From Bacillus litorisediminis (GTDB lineage Bacteria > Bacillota > Bacilli > Bacillales > JC228): 62,818 nucleotides of DNA. Below, piece by piece: positions 60,852 to 62,818 of this stretch. Position numbers and translations under genes: made by a program. Numbering within the stretch: position 1 is the stretch's first letter; the number at the start of each line of letters is the position of its first letter. Location: the NCBI RefSeq assembly GCF_022808645.1, contig NZ_JAKZKT010000026.1, positions 1-62,818 on the forward strand. The letters run 5' to 3'. The notes below the pieces were generated by a model, which saw only the letters and a program-made list of their open reading frames with translations, did not search any database and had not been told where the DNA came from.

Positions 60852-61409
60852 TTAAGCATCAATGTCTAAGCTATCTGACCTACTTCTTGTTTTTGCATAG
60901 GCAATTAATAGAAGTGTTCCGATAACACCGACGGTCACCATATTAGATACCCCTGCTACTAATCCCTGAACAAAAACTTTATTAGCTGGTTCCGCATAAA
61001 TTAGTATATCCAGTACGGGTGCAACTAAGAACCAGCCAACGGCTTGCGCAATTACTTGGACAATATTAAAAGTAATAATTTGTTTGGTTCCCATTACGCC
61101 ACTTTGAACATTGACATTTCTTGAGGCTAAACCAAATAAAAGTCCAACAACGCCAGAGACAATAACCCAGCTCCACCAAATAGACCCCCACATGATTGCA
61201 TCTTTTAAGGCATGACCTATAAATCCAATGAGTGCACCAGCGATTGGGCCAAAAATGACTGACATAAGTGCTAAAAATGCATAGGACGTTTCGATATTCG
61301 TATTGGGAATACCTGAAGGAATAGAAGCAAAACGTCCAAGGATTAAGAAGACAGCGGTACCAATCCCAATCGCTACAATGGTTTTTGTAGAAAGTGCTTT
61401 GTTTGGCAT
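60852..61409 (-). CDS. ECF transporter S component, UPF0397 family
   Basis: Five or six membrane helices, the opening [21 protein letters not shown] and the loop [20 protein letters not shown] fit the UPF0397/ECF-riboflavin-like S-component family. The substrate is not shown by the sequence; the methionine T-box upstream suggests methionine or a related sulfur or nucleoside compound rather than riboflavin. ATG 61409 is 9 nt from AAGGAG; ATG 61415 is only 3 nt away. It has 185 residues. The SAM-hydrolase gene lies 18 bp upstream. Confidence 0.85.
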   Translation of the reverse strand: MPNKALSTKTIVAIGIGTAVFLILGRFASIPSGIPNTNIETSYAFLALMSVIFGPIAGALIGFIGHALKDAIMWGSIWWSWVIVSGVVGLLFGLASRNVNVQSGVMGTKQIITFNIVQVIAQAVGWFLVAPVLDILIYAEPANKVFVQGLVAGVSNMVTVGVIGTLLLIAYAKTRSRSDSLDIDA

Positions 61410-61427
61410 AATCATTTTCTCCTTTTC

Positions 61428-62285
61428 TTATTCATATATGATCTTTGGCGCTTTTCTAAGCGAAATACGCCAATTTGATCCTGTTCCAATACTATAGTTT
61501 TTTGCAAATGAACCTTGGTTGATGGCAATCGCTAGGTTGTCTAAAGAGTTTATGTAAACCAATGGCTCCCCAATGCATAAATCCGCAAAAGAACGACCAT
61601 AGGTCATGAAATTTTTGTAAATCCTCTTCGAATCGTGTTGAATTAAAACTTCAACTGAGTCTCCATATTCCATTCCTAATTGAAGAAATAACTCTCGGCT
61701 GATGTTAGTCCAGACATTTCCGAAACGAACATCAAGCACATCTATCATTCCGGTAAGGGCACCGTTTAAAAATCTAGCTTCAAAGAGCGGTAATAAAACA
61801 ATTGAATCAACTGAATAAGCTGGCCCTACTTCTTCAAATGAAATCGTATTAGATGCAAGTCTAGCCCCTGTATACGCATAGATATCTCGCCCATGAAATG
61901 TATGGGATGCCCCTGAACGGGGCAGTCTGTTTTTTTGTTCATCAATAATTCTTGCTTCAACGATTCCGATACTATGATGTATATGGGTAAGAGTCCCGTT
62001 ATCAGGTGTAACAATAAAGTGATTAGATGCGGTCTTTACAACAACACTTTTTCGGTCACTCCCAACACCTGGATCTACGACTGAAACAAATACCGTATTT
62101 TCTGGCCAATAAGGAATGGTTTGCAATAAGCGATACGAAGCTTCCCAAATATTGTATGGGGGAATATCATGCGTTAAATCAAATAGAGGCACGGAAGGAT
62201 CCACCGTTTGCGCCACTCCATACATGGCACTGACTGCCCCATCACTCAAGCCAAAATCTGATTGCAGTACCAATGCATTACTCAC
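61428..62285 (-). CDS. SAM hydroxide adenosyltransferase (DUF62 family)
   Basis: These enzymes use water to split S-adenosylmethionine to adenosine and methionine; halogenase relatives (SalL, FlA) use chloride or fluoride. Family marks are QSDFGLSDGAVSAMYG, DLTHDIPPYNIWEAS, VDPGVGSDRKS and VTPDNGTLTHI, with a C-terminal beta domain. The start is GTG at 62285 with AAAGGGGAG at 62301-62293; an ATG at 62303 lies upstream of that ribosome site and is unlikely. It has 285 residues and heads the ECF operon behind a T-box. Confidence 0.9.
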   Translation of the reverse strand: MSNALVLQSDFGLSDGAVSAMYGVAQTVDPSVPLFDLTHDIPPYNIWEASYRLLQTIPYWPENTVFVSVVDPGVGSDRKSVVVKTASNHFIVTPDNGTLTHIHHSIGIVEARIIDEQKNRLPRSGASHTFHGRDIYAYTGARLASNTISFEEVGPAYSVDSIVLLPLFEARFLNGALTGMIDVLDVRFGNVWTNISRELFLQLGMEYGDSVEVLIQHDSKRIYKNFMTYGRSFADLCIGEPLVYINSLDNLAIAINQGSFAKNYSIGTGSNWRISLRKAPKIIYE

Positions 62286-62367
62286 CTTATACTCCCCTTT
62301 CATCTATTCATAATAAAAAAATGATAAAAATATGTTTTTCATTCCTTTTATTTTGACTACCGCAAAC

Positions 62368-62640
62368 ATAAAAAACGTCCCTATCTATTATTAGATAAGG
62401 ACGTAAGATTATTTACGCGGTACCACCTTATTTTACCGTTTGCTCACACAAACAGCCTCTGCAAGTACAGAATATTACATTCTTATACTGTGGTTTCGAT
62501 AACGGGTACCAAGTCCCGCCGCAACCTACTTGATATCCAAAGATACGTTCAGTAACGAAGCTTAAAGGCCATTTTCAAATCTGTATTTTTGCTTCTTTTC
62601 AGCACCCGAAGCTCTCTGTGGAAAAATTACTAGATTCTAC
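62368..62640 (-). promoter_or_regulatory. T-box leader, probably methionine-specific
   Basis: The minus strand has the Stem I marks AGAGAGC (62617-62611) and GGGTGCTG (62607-62600). The specifier stretch GAAAATGGCC places ATG at 62572-62570, followed by a purine. The T-box AAGGTGGTACCGCG is at 62429-62416, with UGGU, which pairs with a discriminator A as in tRNA-Met. The terminator stem ACGTCC...GGACGT (62404-62375) is followed by T. Confidence 0.9.
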
Positions 62641-62735
62641 TTTCCTTATCATTGCTTTAACTTATTAACGATTACATTATTGGAAAATATGCCTGAATCC
62701 GTAGCGAAATCCTTTATAAACTTGCTCATAATGCC

Positions 62736-62744
62736 TGATATAAT
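62736..62744 (+). promoter_or_regulatory. Extended -10 promoter near the window end
   Basis: TGaTATAAT (62736-62744) faces right, about 55 bp before a TTG with a ribosome site. Confidence 0.4.
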
Positions 62745-62799
62745 AAGGTTATCAGCTATTTTTGACTGATTAATTTTTTTCACCAGGCAGGTGTTCAAA

Positions 62800-62818
62800 T
62801 TGGTTAAGTTTATATTAG
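62800..62818 (+). CDS. Possible start of a rightward gene (cut by window end)
   Basis: CAGGCAGGTG (62784-62793) is followed by TTG GTT AAG TTT ATA TTA, reading MVKFIL. Only six codons are in the window, so the product cannot be named. Confidence 0.25.

Noticed and set aside
62286-62640. SAM-I riboswitch before the SAM hydrolase
   Set aside because: The leader shows T-box sequences (AGAGAG, GGTG-like, GGTGGTACCGCG) and none of the S-box conserved words.

Overview
This window is the replication-origin region of a low-GC, probably endospore-forming member of the Bacillaceae. The gene order remB-recF-yaaA-dnaN-dnaA / rpmH-rnpA-yidC(spoIIIJ)-jag-mnmE-mnmG-rsmG-noc-parA-parB ... ychF-rpsF-ssb-rpsR-yybS-gdpP-rplI-dnaB-purA ... 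walRK-yycHI-walJ-htrA-rlmH is that of Bacillus and its relatives. yyaC, SpoIIIJ and Soj/Spo0J point to a spore former. The genus cannot be fixed from the sequence alone.

Layout. At 1-9421 the genes gyrA, gyrB, remB, recF, yaaA, dnaN and dnaA run leftward. At 7920-8065 and 9617-9933 two groups of DnaA boxes flank dnaA and form a bipartite oriC; an AT-rich unwinding zone with DnaA-trios lies between dnaA and dnaN. From 10117 to 42911 almost everything runs rightward, with the fork: ribosomal proteins, RNase P protein, membrane insertase, tRNA and rRNA modification, chromosome segregation, the replicative helicase, purA, and the WalRK cell-wall control operon. Only yyaC runs against the fork here. 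Four perfect parS sites (17115, 19746, 25252, 36559) and two further groups of DnaA boxes (upstream of mnmE and of rlmH) show that this is the segregation and initiation-control hub.

From about 43 kb the conserved core gives way to an accessory, largely metabolic region: a zinc-type L-asparaginase, cutC, two malate-consuming enzymes (mqo and an ACT-domain malic enzyme), a secreted GH10 xylanase behind a XylR-like operator, a secreted M14 peptidase, ahpC-ahpF behind a PerR-like dyad, a two-gene carboxyspermidine (polyamine) operon behind a long structured leader with an attenuator, a YdeI/OmdA-family protein, and a methionine T-box operon. That operon encodes a SAM hydrolase and a complete ECF importer (S, fused A-A', T). 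Most leftward genes of the right half are here, head-on to the fork.

The least explained signals are in RNA leaders: the ~470-nt leader of the polyamine operon, the long 5'-terminal helix before mqo, and hairpins before dnaA. Also of note are a Bacillaceae-type dispersed foldable repeat at 23332-23526 and the T-box coupling of methionine limitation to SAM hydrolysis and ECF transport. I saw no rRNA, tRNA, CRISPR array, intact insertion sequence or prophage. Motif positions were found by reading the sequence; nothing was searched against a database.
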